42,354 nt of DNA, from positions 1 to 42,354 of the forward strand of contig JBMFVP010000008.1 of the NCBI GenBank assembly GCA_049965935.1, given 5' to 3'. This DNA comes from Thermocladium sp049965935 (GTDB lineage: Archaea > Thermoproteota > Thermoprotei > Thermoproteales > Thermocladiaceae). Shown here in pieces: positions 31,313-39,436 of the stretch. The position numbers and the translations under genes are program-made. Within the stretch, counting starts at the first letter, position 1. Every line of letters begins with the position of its first letter. Below the pieces are notes generated by a model that saw only the letters and a program-made list of their open reading frames with translations, was not told where the DNA came from and did no database searches.

Positions 31313-32092
31313 TTATTTATTGCAGATGCTCTCGGCTAGTTCCCGTAACCCGGCTTCCTCATCCATTAAGTGCTGTACCTGTAGCTCGGCTTGAATGGCT
31401 CCACAAATGGATTCAACCTTAACTAGCCCGTCTTCTATTGCCTTTCTAAGCCTTCTCACCGCATCATCCCTCCTCCACAATATGGACATTGCCTCCACGT
31501 AGTTCACCCAAACAATTGGGTCCCTTGGAGCCATGGATAACGCCTTATCAAGTTCCTGCACTGCATCGCTTGACGCATTCATTCTAGCCAATGCGAATGC
31601 CTTATTTAGCCTATAATACGCATTCCTCGGATTTATCTTAATGGCATTATCATACTCCTTAATCGCCTCGCTAAACCTGCCGAGGAAGTAGAGCGCATTG
31701 CCTTTCCCATAATGGTAATCCGGATCCCCTGGATCCAACTTAATTGCCTCCTCATACTCCGCCAATGCATCATCTGGCCTATCTAAATCCAGGAGCGCAT
31801 TAGCCTTATTAAAGCGATAAATCGAGTTCCTAGGATCAAGCGAAGCAGCCTCATCGAACTCACCCAAGGCATCGCTGCTTCTCCCCATCTTCCTCAGGAT
31901 TACGCCCTTCAAATTGTGATAGGAAGCACTCCTCGGTTGATCCTTGAGGAGACCATTAACCTCCTCCAGCGCCTCCTCCAGCTTCCCCGACCTATATAGC
32001 GAAACGGCTTTATCAAAGTCAGGCACAAATATGGGAATCCTATTGACATTAATAAATAATTGGGAAGATGGCCGGAGAGATGTTGGAGGCAT
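31313..32092 (-). CDS. Tetratricopeptide (TPR) repeat protein
   Basis: 259 residues containing at least five consecutive 34-residue TPR units (about residues 22-220). Typical A-helix and B-helix residues are seen, e.g. SYHNLKGVILRKMGRSSDAL, YRFNKANALLDLDRPDDALA and YHYGKGNALYFLGRFSEAIK, each closed by a DP-type turn. Likely a scaffold for protein interactions; the partner is unknown. A TATA-like gaataaatag (32113-32122) is 26 bp upstream of the ATG. Confidence 0.88.
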   Translation of the reverse strand: MPPTSLRPSSQLFINVNRIPIFVPDFDKAVSLYRSGKLEEALEEVNGLLKDQPRSASYHNLKGVILRKMGRSSDALGEFDEAASLDPRNSIYRFNKANALLDLDRPDDALAEYEEAIKLDPGDPDYHYGKGNALYFLGRFSEAIKEYDNAIKINPRNAYYRLNKAFALARMNASSDAVQELDKALSMAPRDPIVWVNYVEAMSILWRRDDAVRRLRKAIEDGLVKVESICGAIQAELQVQHLMDEEAGLRELAESICNK

Positions 32093-32385
32093 ACATTAGC
32101 TTGCATTACAATGAATAAATAGCAAGTGAACTACCCCGCTTATGGGCGTGGGATTCCCCGGCCTCGCGGTGGGGATTTCCTGCTTCTTGGGGCGACCTCG
32201 ATCCCCCCCATCATAACGGAGACCCCCGTGGAGTGGAGGCGTTTCACTGCACCTCCATGTGAGGGGTTACGGTCTATACTCCACAGGCACCGACCCCAGT
32301 CCCAAGGGCGCGACCCAACTCTAACAGCCAGAGTCAAATATTGCTTTGATTACTGCTATGAAAACGCTTGCCTCATTTATATTAT
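32093..32385. other. Intergenic zone with insertion-sequence remnant
   Basis: Between the TPR gene and argF. Contains the TPR promoter and the TnpB-like relic described separately. Otherwise no gene. Confidence 0.5.
32140..32337 (-). pseudogene. Decayed TnpB (IS200/IS605 OrfB) C-terminal relic
   Basis: A 65-codon frame with the Arg/Gly/Pro-rich composition of crenarchaeal TnpB tails (GSRPWDWGRCLWS, GGAVKRLHSTGV, RSRKSPPRGRGIPRP), ending in TAA at 32140-32142. Directly after the stop the minus strand reads GCGGGGTAGTTCAC, the form of a tnpB right end. There is no catalytic core. A remnant of an element, probably not expressed as a functional protein. Confidence 0.5.
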
Positions 32386-33318
32386 CTAGATTAGTGCCGA
32401 TAGTATTGCCTTTATCGTGTGCATTCTATTCTCCGCTTCATCCCACACAACGCTCTGAGGCGAGTCCACCACGTCATTCGTCACCTCATAGCCCCTGTGA
32501 GCCGGGAGGCAATGCATGAATATAGAGTTCTTCCCCGCCAATTCCATCACGTGGGAATTAACTTGGTAAGGCTTAAACACCTTAAGCCTCTCCTCCGCCT
32601 CCTTCTCGAATCCCATGCTGACCCACACATCGGTGTAAACAACATCAACCCCCTTAACCCCCTCCTCCAAGTCATCGGTAACAATTATGGAACCGCCGCT
32701 CTTCCTGGCATCATCCTCTGATGGTTCCAAGTACTTCCTGCTGGGCCAGTAACCCTTGGGGGACACTATCCTGATCTCCATGCCTAACTTAGCCCCCATC
32801 TGCATCAAGCTATGCGACATATTATTATCGCCATCCCCAACAAACGCCAACTTAACGCCGCTTAACCTACCCAACTTCTCCCAAATAGTTAATGCATCGG
32901 CCAATACCTGGGTTGGGTGGCACTCATCGCTTAACGCATTTATTATGGGCACATCCGCGTTCTCGGCTAGCTTGATTAGGGAGGCATGGCTATAAACCCG
33001 AGCCATTACACCATCCACCAGCCTGGACACAACCCTAGCGGTGTCCTCAATTGTCTCGCCCCTGCCTAATTGAAGCTCCTGGGGATTGCTGTAAATCACC
33101 TTCATGCCTAATTGATTAGCGGCAACCTCCAGGCTTATCCTAGTCCTAGTGCTCGGCTTCTCGAATATGCCGAGAACAGTCTTTCCAAGATGAGTCGGCA
33201 CGTATCTCTCCCCCGCGTAGAACCGCTCCTTAAGATTCTTGGATAGGTTTAACAGGAACATGAATTCATCCCTAGAGTAGTCAACCCATGAAAGCAGGTC
33301 TCGACCCTTTAGCTTCAC
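32386..33318 (-). CDS. argF: Ornithine carbamoyltransferase
   Basis: 310 residues. Converts ornithine and carbamoyl phosphate to citrulline. The carbamoyl-phosphate motif FEKPSTRTRISLE (about 52-64), the domain motif HPTQVLADALT, the ornithine loop DVWVSMG and the C-terminal HCLPAHRG are all intact. The GTG start overlaps the TGA of the upstream gene (GTGA), so it is translated as part of a two-gene unit. Confidence 0.95.
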   Translation of the reverse strand: MKLKGRDLLSWVDYSRDEFMFLLNLSKNLKERFYAGERYVPTHLGKTVLGIFEKPSTRTRISLEVAANQLGMKVIYSNPQELQLGRGETIEDTARVVSRLVDGVMARVYSHASLIKLAENADVPIINALSDECHPTQVLADALTIWEKLGRLSGVKLAFVGDGDNNMSHSLMQMGAKLGMEIRIVSPKGYWPSRKYLEPSEDDARKSGGSIIVTDDLEEGVKGVDVVYTDVWVSMGFEKEAEERLKVFKPYQVNSHVMELAGKNSIFMHCLPAHRGYEVTNDVVDSPQSVVWDEAENRMHTIKAILSALI

Positions 33319-34028
33319 TTATTATCGCCGAAAACCTCGCCCAGGGCTGAGCTTAATAGTTTTACTAGTCTAGCATCCGCCAAGGCCCCGCCCAGGGAGT
33401 CCCTATACGTCTCCAAGGCATCTATATCGCTCAAGTACTTACTCCTATACTGCTTATCGTACTGGAGGACAAAGTAATCCTCGTAGCCAATCATTGCGAG
33501 CAGCTTAATTATAATCAGGTAATCCATGGCTCCTCCCCCCATCAATGGAAGCCCGCCGCGGCCATTCTGTACATTATATGCAAACATGAATTTAATGGAG
33601 GATTGATTAAGCAATATGAATTTGGCAAGCGACTTCATGGAGCCCAGCGACGGGATGGAGAACGCTATCTTAACTGGGTGAGGAAAAGCAGCGGGAGGCG
33701 AATAATTCACGGGATCCCTCAGGAACCAAGCAATTGATACACCATAATCGGCGGCCACATCCAATGCATACATCATTAAGTCGCTGCTGCTCGGCATCAA
33801 TAATATTATTGAATTCACATCCAAGTAATTCACTAAATCAAGTAATCTATCCACTCCTCTCCTATTGCCTGGCATTGGGAGCCAGGCAGCCGCAATACTC
33901 CCCACATCCTCCGGGTAAACCAGGGGAAGCATGAGGCTCCACCTCTCCTTAACCACTCGCCTGAGATCCAGCACGACCTCCGTCCTCAACTTATCCTCGC
34001 CCGGCTCCTGGTAAACAGCGAAAATCAC
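33315..34028 (-). CDS. Unknown protein translationally coupled to argF
   Basis: 237 residues, soluble, alternating beta/alpha pattern (VNSIILLMPSSSDLMMYALDVAADYGVSIAWFL). No family recognised. A glycine-rich segment GRGGLPLMGGGAMDYL (about 157-172) is the most distinctive part. The GTG start at 34026-34028 has an AT-rich TATA-like element about 25-30 bp upstream. Overlap with argF suggests a role near arginine or carbamoyl-phosphate metabolism, but that is inference from position only. Confidence 0.6.
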   Translation of the reverse strand: MIFAVYQEPGEDKLRTEVVLDLRRVVKERWSLMLPLVYPEDVGSIAAAWLPMPGNRRGVDRLLDLVNYLDVNSIILLMPSSSDLMMYALDVAADYGVSIAWFLRDPVNYSPPAAFPHPVKIAFSIPSLGSMKSLAKFILLNQSSIKFMFAYNVQNGRGGLPLMGGGAMDYLIIIKLLAMIGYEDYFVLQYDKQYRSKYLSDIDALETYRDSLGGALADARLVKLLSSALGEVFGDNK

Positions 34029-34209
34029 GCGAGGCTATTCCAATTCCCCCTTAATAATCCTATGGCAATGGGGAGTCAGGTGGGCAGCCGCCTAATGTGT
34101 CCCACCATCACTCGCCCCACTAGGGCCACCCATGTATCCCCTTAAAACACTTTACACTTATGCAGTTATAAAGCCACAATATTGAAGAATAGGGTTCCTC
34201 CCATTACTT

Positions 34210-34851
34210 ATGCTAGGACTCACCCAGTGTAGGCTATGCCCCCGATTAGTTGCTTATAGGGAGAACGTGAAGCCCTTGCCTAGATTCAGCGGCGAGGAGT
34301 ATTGGCGAAGACCTGTTCCTCCCTGGGGCGAGGCGGGGGGAGTCATGATTGTTGGATTAGCGCCTGCGGCTCATGGTGGAAATAGGACCGGAAGAATGTT
34401 CACGGGCGACCGCAGCGCGCAGTTCTTGTTTCGGGCCCTCCATGACGCTGGCCTGGCAAGTAATCCGTTCAGTATATCCAGAAATGACGGCACCAGGCTC
34501 AAGTGCGCATACATTACTTCAGCGGTTAAATGTGCGCCTCCAGGCAATAAGCCGCTCGCATCCGAGATAAATAATTGCCTACATTGGTTAGCCATGGAAT
34601 TCGAGACTATTAAGCCGAGGTCTGTGGTGGCGTTGGGCGCCATCGCTACCAATTCCATTTCTAGGATAATGAACATCAAGGTCAAATTCAAGCATGGCGA
34701 TTCGCTTGTCGTTAATGGCGTAAAATTATTCATGAGTTACCATCCAAGTCCTCGAAACACCAATACTGGCAGACTTAAGCTGAGCGATTTGGTTGATATA
34801 TTGATTCAGGCAAGGAAGTGGGCCGGCTGCTTAATTGAGGATAAGCATTAA
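34210..34851 (+). CDS. Type-5 uracil-DNA glycosylase (UDGb-like)
   Basis: 213 residues. Removes uracil and other deaminated bases from DNA. Motif A GLAPAAHGGNRTGRMFTGD (about 49-67) lacks the usual catalytic Asp/Asn of other UDG classes, as is typical of family 5, and the C-terminal motif YHPSPRNTNTG is present. Cysteines 7, 10, 108 and 123 are well placed for a [4Fe-4S] cluster. A TATA-like agttataaag (about 34164-34172) lies upstream. Confidence 0.9.
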   Translation: MLGLTQCRLCPRLVAYRENVKPLPRFSGEEYWRRPVPPWGEAGGVMIVGLAPAAHGGNRTGRMFTGDRSAQFLFRALHDAGLASNPFSISRNDGTRLKCAYITSAVKCAPPGNKPLASEINNCLHWLAMEFETIKPRSVVALGAIATNSISRIMNIKVKFKHGDSLVVNGVKLFMSYHPSPRNTNTGRLKLSDLVDILIQARKWAGCLIEDKH

Positions 34852-34996
34852 GCAATGCGAACCGCCTTGCTCTTGCGGAGTCTCCTCTATTAGTGGCGGG
34901 GATTTTCTATTTTCTTCTTCAACTAAATATTTCTATAAGGGGGACCCCCAACCCCTTAACCCCAAAACATTAAATGATTACGCATTGAGGCGCGTC

Positions 34997-36028
34997 ATGA
35001 GTATTCTAGCCACTACAGTACCTGGATTGGAGGATTACGTGGTTAGGGAGGTCGAGAGGCGGAGGGGATCCGGGGTTAGCCATAGTTATGGGAAAATGAG
35101 CGGCAGGGTGATCCTTGAATTAGGCGAGTCATCAATGGTGGCCGCCAAATCTTTTTTGGCTACCATGAGAACCATAGAAAACGCTTACTACCTGCTTCAT
35201 AGGGGAACGGTGGGGCCTAGGTTGAGCGATCTAGATGCCGCGATCAGCGGCATAGACCTAAGCGAATTAACTAGCGTGGTGACTCCCGAGACAAGCATAG
35301 CAATTGAGGCAATGAGGACCGGCAATCATGAGTATACAAGCACTGTCGTGGCAAGCCGTGTTGGCGATGCCGTTGTCTCGTTTCTTGAGGGGAGAGGCAT
35401 GAGGCCATTTGTTAATTTATCTAATCCGGACGTGGTTATTGGGGTTCACGTAATTGGCGATCAATTACTGCTTGGGGTGAAATTAACTAGGTCAACAATG
35501 AGGGATAGGGATTACAGGGTAGGTTCTCACCCGGCATCGCTTAATCCAGTGATTGCGTTCGCCATGATCATGATGGCGGATCCCGAAGATGGAGAAACCA
35601 TTTGTGACTTGACTTGCGGGGGAGGCACTATTCCCGCTGAGGCAATGCATTACTGGGCTCGGGTTAGGGCCGTATGCATAGATATTAATCTGGATTACTG
35701 CTTAATGGCTAGGGATAACTTGAATTCAGTGAATGGAGATTTTGATGTGGTTTCAGGCGATTCAACGATGGGATTCCTGCGATCGCTTTCCTGTGATCAC
35801 GTCATATTTAATCCACCTTATGGAATCAGGATGAGAACCATGACACCCATAAGGACATTCTATAATGAATTGATTGCCGCCGCCATTGATTCAGCCAAGA
35901 AAAGCGTGGTGATGATTACGGCTAGGCGAAGCCTTGTGGCTGGATTAAGGGGTCTAGATATTGTTGAGCGACGCATTGAGCAGGGTGGAATGTACTCCAG
36001 CATATTCGTGATTAGGAAAAAGAAGTAA
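34997..36028 (+). CDS. THUMP-domain RNA methyltransferase (Trm14/RlmL-like)
   Basis: 343 residues from the ATG at 34997. An N-terminal THUMP RNA-binding domain (ATTVPGLEDYVVREVERR onward) is followed by a Rossmann methyltransferase domain with CDLTCGGGTIPAEA, VCIDINLDY and the NPPYGIRM motif (an N-methylating NPPY type). The closest family is the tRNA guanine-N2 methyltransferase Trm14. The frame is open upstream to TTG at 34835, overlapping the glycosylase gene. A TATA-like attaaatga (about 34968-34976) 26 bp before 34997 and the start of homology favour the shorter form. Confidence 0.85.
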   Translation: MSILATTVPGLEDYVVREVERRRGSGVSHSYGKMSGRVILELGESSMVAAKSFLATMRTIENAYYLLHRGTVGPRLSDLDAAISGIDLSELTSVVTPETSIAIEAMRTGNHEYTSTVVASRVGDAVVSFLEGRGMRPFVNLSNPDVVIGVHVIGDQLLLGVKLTRSTMRDRDYRVGSHPASLNPVIAFAMIMMADPEDGETICDLTCGGGTIPAEAMHYWARVRAVCIDINLDYCLMARDNLNSVNGDFDVVSGDSTMGFLRSLSCDHVIFNPPYGIRMRTMTPIRTFYNELIAAAIDSAKKSVVMITARRSLVAGLRGLDIVERRIEQGGMYSSIFVIRKKK

Positions 36029-36035
36029 AGGGGAA

Positions 36036-36800
36036 TTAGGTTGCCTTTGGCACGAATGATCTTGTATCCGCGTTTGGAAACAATTTATTCACTATGTTGC
36101 GGGGAGCCTTATATACCTTGATGGCTATTTCCCTTATTAATTTATCCGATGGCGCACACTTAGTTAAGCCCAGCCTAACGCAGTAGGCATACTTCTCTAT
36201 CTTCTTATCGTTTAGGTTAGTTATTAGCCCTAACGCTATTTTCTCCGCTATTCGAGTGGCTACGTAGAACCTAACGTAATTTATCAATCTCTCCGATAAT
36301 TGAGGAAATACCTCAAGCAGGGCTCCATACATCTTGACGAAGTCCGTCTCAGGCATGAATCCCATTATGCTTCCAGTATAGATTAATCTATAGGCTCTGA
36401 ACACTCTCTCCTCAAGCGATTCCCCCATTGCTTCTATATCTATTTTCTCACGTATCGAGTCCCTTAACTCATTGCTTAAAGTGAAGTCGACCCTCCTTAA
36501 TTGATTATACACGTCGTCTCCTATTATCTCGATTTGAAATAGGTTGGAGTATTGCTTTATGGATTCATCATCGACTATTGCTAACCCATACTTCCCAACC
36601 ACGTATACCGTGGCTATCTCCTTATCATATATGCGTATCTTGGATAAGCCCCTGAATGGTTCTACCCCCTTCTCCTTATATATGGTTACCAAGAGATTCT
36701 CCAGTTCCGGCCTAGTGGAGACCTCTCCCTTTAGGATCTTGTCCCAAGCATCTAGGGAAGCCTCTATCCTGTCCTTATATAACTGCCTTGAATCGCTCAT
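36036..36800 (-). CDS. DUF2192-like archaeal protein
   Basis: 254 residues, soluble, mixed alpha/beta. A segment IYDKEIATVYVVGKYGLAI and VEPFRGLSKIR suggests the archaeal DUF2192 family, whose function is unknown; I am not certain of this match. Convergent with the THUMP methyltransferase gene (7 bp between stops). A TATA-like cttttaaac (36834-36842) is upstream. Confidence 0.55.
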   Translation of the reverse strand: MSDSRQLYKDRIEASLDAWDKILKGEVSTRPELENLLVTIYKEKGVEPFRGLSKIRIYDKEIATVYVVGKYGLAIVDDESIKQYSNLFQIEIIGDDVYNQLRRVDFTLSNELRDSIREKIDIEAMGESLEERVFRAYRLIYTGSIMGFMPETDFVKMYGALLEVFPQLSERLINYVRFYVATRIAEKIALGLITNLNDKKIEKYAYCVRLGLTKCAPSDKLIREIAIKVYKAPRNIVNKLFPNADTRSFVPKAT

Positions 36801-36898
36801 TAAAGGCGCCTCCGTGTTTCCTCGCTATTCTTCCTTTTAAACTTTAGCTGGATACTAATGTTTTAATTAATGGGGGACCAGGGAACCGTAGCCTTGCG

Positions 36899-37132
36899 TT
36901 AGTATTTCTTGATTACCATTGCGGTCAGCGTTCGCTCTACGCCGTCTATGGCATGGATCCGCTTTATTATGTCCTCCAGGGACTCTATGTTCTCTATCTC
37001 CATCGATGCTATTATGTCGTAGGGGCCCGTCACAGTGTATGTGGACTTAATTCCGGGTATTGATCTTATTTGCTCCGTTACTTGAAATGCCTTGCCCACC
37101 TTAGTCTGGACAAGTATAAATATCTCAAACAT
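36899..37132 (-). CDS. Stand-alone Lrp/AsnC-type ligand-binding (RAM) domain protein
   Basis: 77 residues forming a complete beta-alpha-beta-beta-alpha-beta RAM domain: FEIFILVQTKVGKAFQV, SIPGIKSTYTVTGPYDIIA, and IDGVERTLTAMVI. There is no DNA-binding helix-turn-helix. Such single-domain proteins bind amino acids and can assemble with full Lrp-type regulators or act alone. A TATA-like attaaattt (37154-37162) is 26 bp before the ATG. It could respond to amino acids taken up by the Liv system (inference). Confidence 0.85.
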   Translation of the reverse strand: MFEIFILVQTKVGKAFQVTEQIRSIPGIKSTYTVTGPYDIIASMEIENIESLEDIIKRIHAIDGVERTLTAMVIKKY

Positions 37133-37186
37133 GATATAGTAGAGGAATCAGCATTATTAAATTTAGCGATTCAAATCGAGATGCCT

Positions 37187-37900
37187 TCACGTCTCCTCAG
37201 GCTCCTCATACCACTTGATGCGTTCCCCAATTATTGACCTGAGCCTCCACCTAAGGCTCTTCGACGATGATTCTATTCTAGATACGATGATGGAGATCTT
37301 CTCCTCTATTCCATTAACCCCAATGCCACGCACGTAATCTAGAGTCTTCCCCAGATTTATTAGGGATGTCTTATAGAGACCCCAATCACTTGATGTTAAC
37401 TCAACTATTCTCTTTAATGAGATGGTTTCACGCGAATCGGACTCCCCCAAGTTAAGCCTAAGCAGCAATGCGGCTATATCTTTCAGGTCCTTCTCTGTGA
37501 TTGCCCATATCTGTAACTTTGTCATCAATAAATCGCTTGGGGGCACGGTTGGTGAATAGAGCCTCAGCCTCTTCCCAATGGGTAGGATATGGCTCTCCCT
37601 AAAAATGTCCAGGAATATATCTATCTTTACCTTGAGCTCCCCATCAATGAATCTGAGCCTTGATTGGCCGTGAAGCGCATTAAACCTCTTATCGGGCTCC
37701 GCAATGCTGGTCATCAGCTTCATTATTCTCGATGATTCCCTGCCGTAACCGATTAGGTCAATATCATTCGGCACTCGCTCCAACTTGGGGTGGGTGGGGT
37801 AAGATAATATGGCCACTGCATTGCCACCCAATAACCTCAGCGTGATGCCCAGCGAGTTGGCTGCATTGATTATCTCGAGGCTTCTCTGTGTTATATTCAT
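37187..37900 (-). CDS. Nucleotidyltransferase-fold protein (AbiEii/DUF-type)
   Basis: 237 residues. The motif LRLLGGNAVAIL (about 21-32) followed by RVPNDIDLIGYG (about 44-55) has the GG-x(n)-DxD pattern of a polymerase-beta-type nucleotidyltransferase, and a third carboxylate may be in KVKIDIFLD. The remainder is helical. Resembles AbiEii-like or related archaeal nucleotidyltransferases; no partner antitoxin-like gene is adjacent. It follows the metallophosphoesterase gene by 2 bp and is probably co-transcribed with it. Confidence 0.6.
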   Translation of the reverse strand: MNITQRSLEIINAANSLGITLRLLGGNAVAILSYPTHPKLERVPNDIDLIGYGRESSRIMKLMTSIAEPDKRFNALHGQSRLRFIDGELKVKIDIFLDIFRESHILPIGKRLRLYSPTVPPSDLLMTKLQIWAITEKDLKDIAALLLRLNLGESDSRETISLKRIVELTSSDWGLYKTSLINLGKTLDYVRGIGVNGIEEKISIIVSRIESSSKSLRWRLRSIIGERIKWYEEPEET

Positions 37901-37902
37901 CT

Positions 37903-38853
37903 TTAACCCTTGGTCGGCAAGTAATTGATCAGTTTTCCATTATCTATTTGGATCAGAATGCCGCGGAGAACCCCGAAATTATACTCGCTTCCCGCATTGA
38001 GGACGGGTATCCTGGATTCCTTGGATTCCACGTAATCAACCCCGCCCGATTCATGTATATGCCCATGGAGCCCAATTATCGGTGCATACGTCTCCAATAT
38101 TTTCCTGACGGCGATGCTGCCCACATGCATCATCTCCACTTCTCCTCCTCGTATTATTGGACGCATATCACTGGTCAATCGGGGAGCTAAGTCTATTGAT
38201 GTATCAATTGGAGGCACGTGAACCGCCACTATTGTTCTTCGCGGATCATCAACGCCATTCATTAATTTATCCAATGATTGCCACAGCTCATCCTCGCTCA
38301 TCTCCCTCGGCGTATTCCACGGCGTCTTATTGGAGTAACCCAGGCCAATTATCGAGTAATCACCAATACTAGCGGCTTCGCCCTCTATTGGGATTAGGAC
38401 ATCGGATCTATGCTTGTTCAATACATCAATGGTCTCCGGGTAATCATCATTCCCCGGCATTATATATAGCCTGGCACCCGCTTTGCGAAACCTCTCCTCA
38501 ATTATATTGAGCGACCTATCCAATTCCTTGATGGCTATATCCTTGAATAGCCGTTCCATATATGAGCGATCCTCCCTGATTTTCTCGTACTCATCTATGC
38601 TTGTCATGAATGGGTACTGACCGGCATTCCTGATCCTCTTTATTGCATCCTCTATATTGCCCTTCTTTATTTTCTCGCCGTTGGCTTCATAATGATCCCC
38701 CATATCGATTATTGGAACCAATGCCTTGCCTAGGAGGTCCCCCGCGAATATGACATCCTTCACGCCATAGAACTGCGGAACATTGGATAGTTTCATATAT
38801 GCGGCGTTAGAACCATGTAGATCCGATACGAGGAGAACCTTGAGCTTACCCAC
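37903..38853 (-). CDS. Calcineurin-like metallophosphoesterase
   Basis: 316 residues with the five phosphoesterase motifs in order: VLLVSDLHGS, VIFAGDLLGK, IMPGNDDYPET, IVAVHVPP and IGLHGHIHES. These bind two metal ions. The substrate is unknown. The GTG start at 38851-38853 is supported by a TATA-like tatatttata (38871-38880) about 24 bp upstream. Forms a two-gene unit with the nucleotidyltransferase-fold gene, a pairing that hints at opposing transfer and removal of a nucleotidyl or phosphoryl group (inference). Confidence 0.85.
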   Translation of the reverse strand: MGKLKVLLVSDLHGSNAAYMKLSNVPQFYGVKDVIFAGDLLGKALVPIIDMGDHYEANGEKIKKGNIEDAIKRIRNAGQYPFMTSIDEYEKIREDRSYMERLFKDIAIKELDRSLNIIEERFRKAGARLYIMPGNDDYPETIDVLNKHRSDVLIPIEGEAASIGDYSIIGLGYSNKTPWNTPREMSEDELWQSLDKLMNGVDDPRRTIVAVHVPPIDTSIDLAPRLTSDMRPIIRGGEVEMMHVGSIAVRKILETYAPIIGLHGHIHESGGVDYVESKESRIPVLNAGSEYNFGVLRGILIQIDNGKLINYLPTKG

Positions 38854-38914
38854 GCCATTACATTGATTTGTATATTTATAAAGTTATTTCTAAACACCGG
38901 GTCGTATCGAAAAT

Positions 38915-38941
38915 ATATTTAAATAATTATTTAAATAATTA
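38915..38941. repeat. Short tandem direct repeat ATTTAAATAATT x2
   Basis: Two adjacent 12-bp copies in the divergent intergenic region between the metallophosphoesterase and SRPBCC genes. It is AT-rich promoter DNA; a regulator-binding role is possible but unsupported. Confidence 0.4.
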
Positions 38942-39001
38942 GTTCAAACGCCTAAATCAAAGAATTAACATTTATTAATTAATTCAATCGATGACCTAAC
39001 G

Positions 39002-39433
39002 ATGAAGTTCCAAGTCACTAGGAGAATCGATGCATCCGATGAAGAGTTATGGGGAATAATTAGCAACGTGGAGGACATACCCAAGTACTGGCACGGAACC
39101 AAGAAACTCAAAGTAACTAGTAAGGCGGAAAACACCATATATGCCGATGTGCAATTCGCTTTCCCAGGCCCATTTAATAAGGGAAAAGTGAAAATCACGG
39201 TTAACGATGCAGATAAGGAAGTGAGGATGGAGTATATTGACGGCCCATTCACTGGAACACACAGGATAAAGATAAGCAATGGGGAAGTAATCAGCGATTG
39301 GGACATAGAGTTCAAGCCGCTCTTTAAATTGATTGAATCATGGAACGAGAACCACTTTAAACAGGGAACCGAGCACGCATTGGAGAGAATAGAGCAGGAA
39401 GCAATGGGTAGCCAAGCCAAGCAGAACCAGTAA
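39002..39433 (+). CDS. SRPBCC-superfamily (START/polyketide cyclase-like) protein
   Basis: 143 residues with a helix-grip pattern: MKFQVTRRIDASDEELWGIISNVEDIPKYWHG at the N-terminus, alternating strands in the middle and a long C-terminal helix. These proteins bind hydrophobic small molecules in a central cavity. The CoxG-like subset associates with membrane processes; the ligand here is unknown. It is convergent with crenactin (3 bp between stops). The ATG has an AT-rich TATA-like element about 30 bp upstream. Confidence 0.7.
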   Translation: MKFQVTRRIDASDEELWGIISNVEDIPKYWHGTKKLKVTSKAENTIYADVQFAFPGPFNKGKVKITVNDADKEVRMEYIDGPFTGTHRIKISNGEVISDWDIEFKPLFKLIESWNENHFKQGTEHALERIEQEAMGSQAKQNQ

Positions 39434-39436
39434 CAT

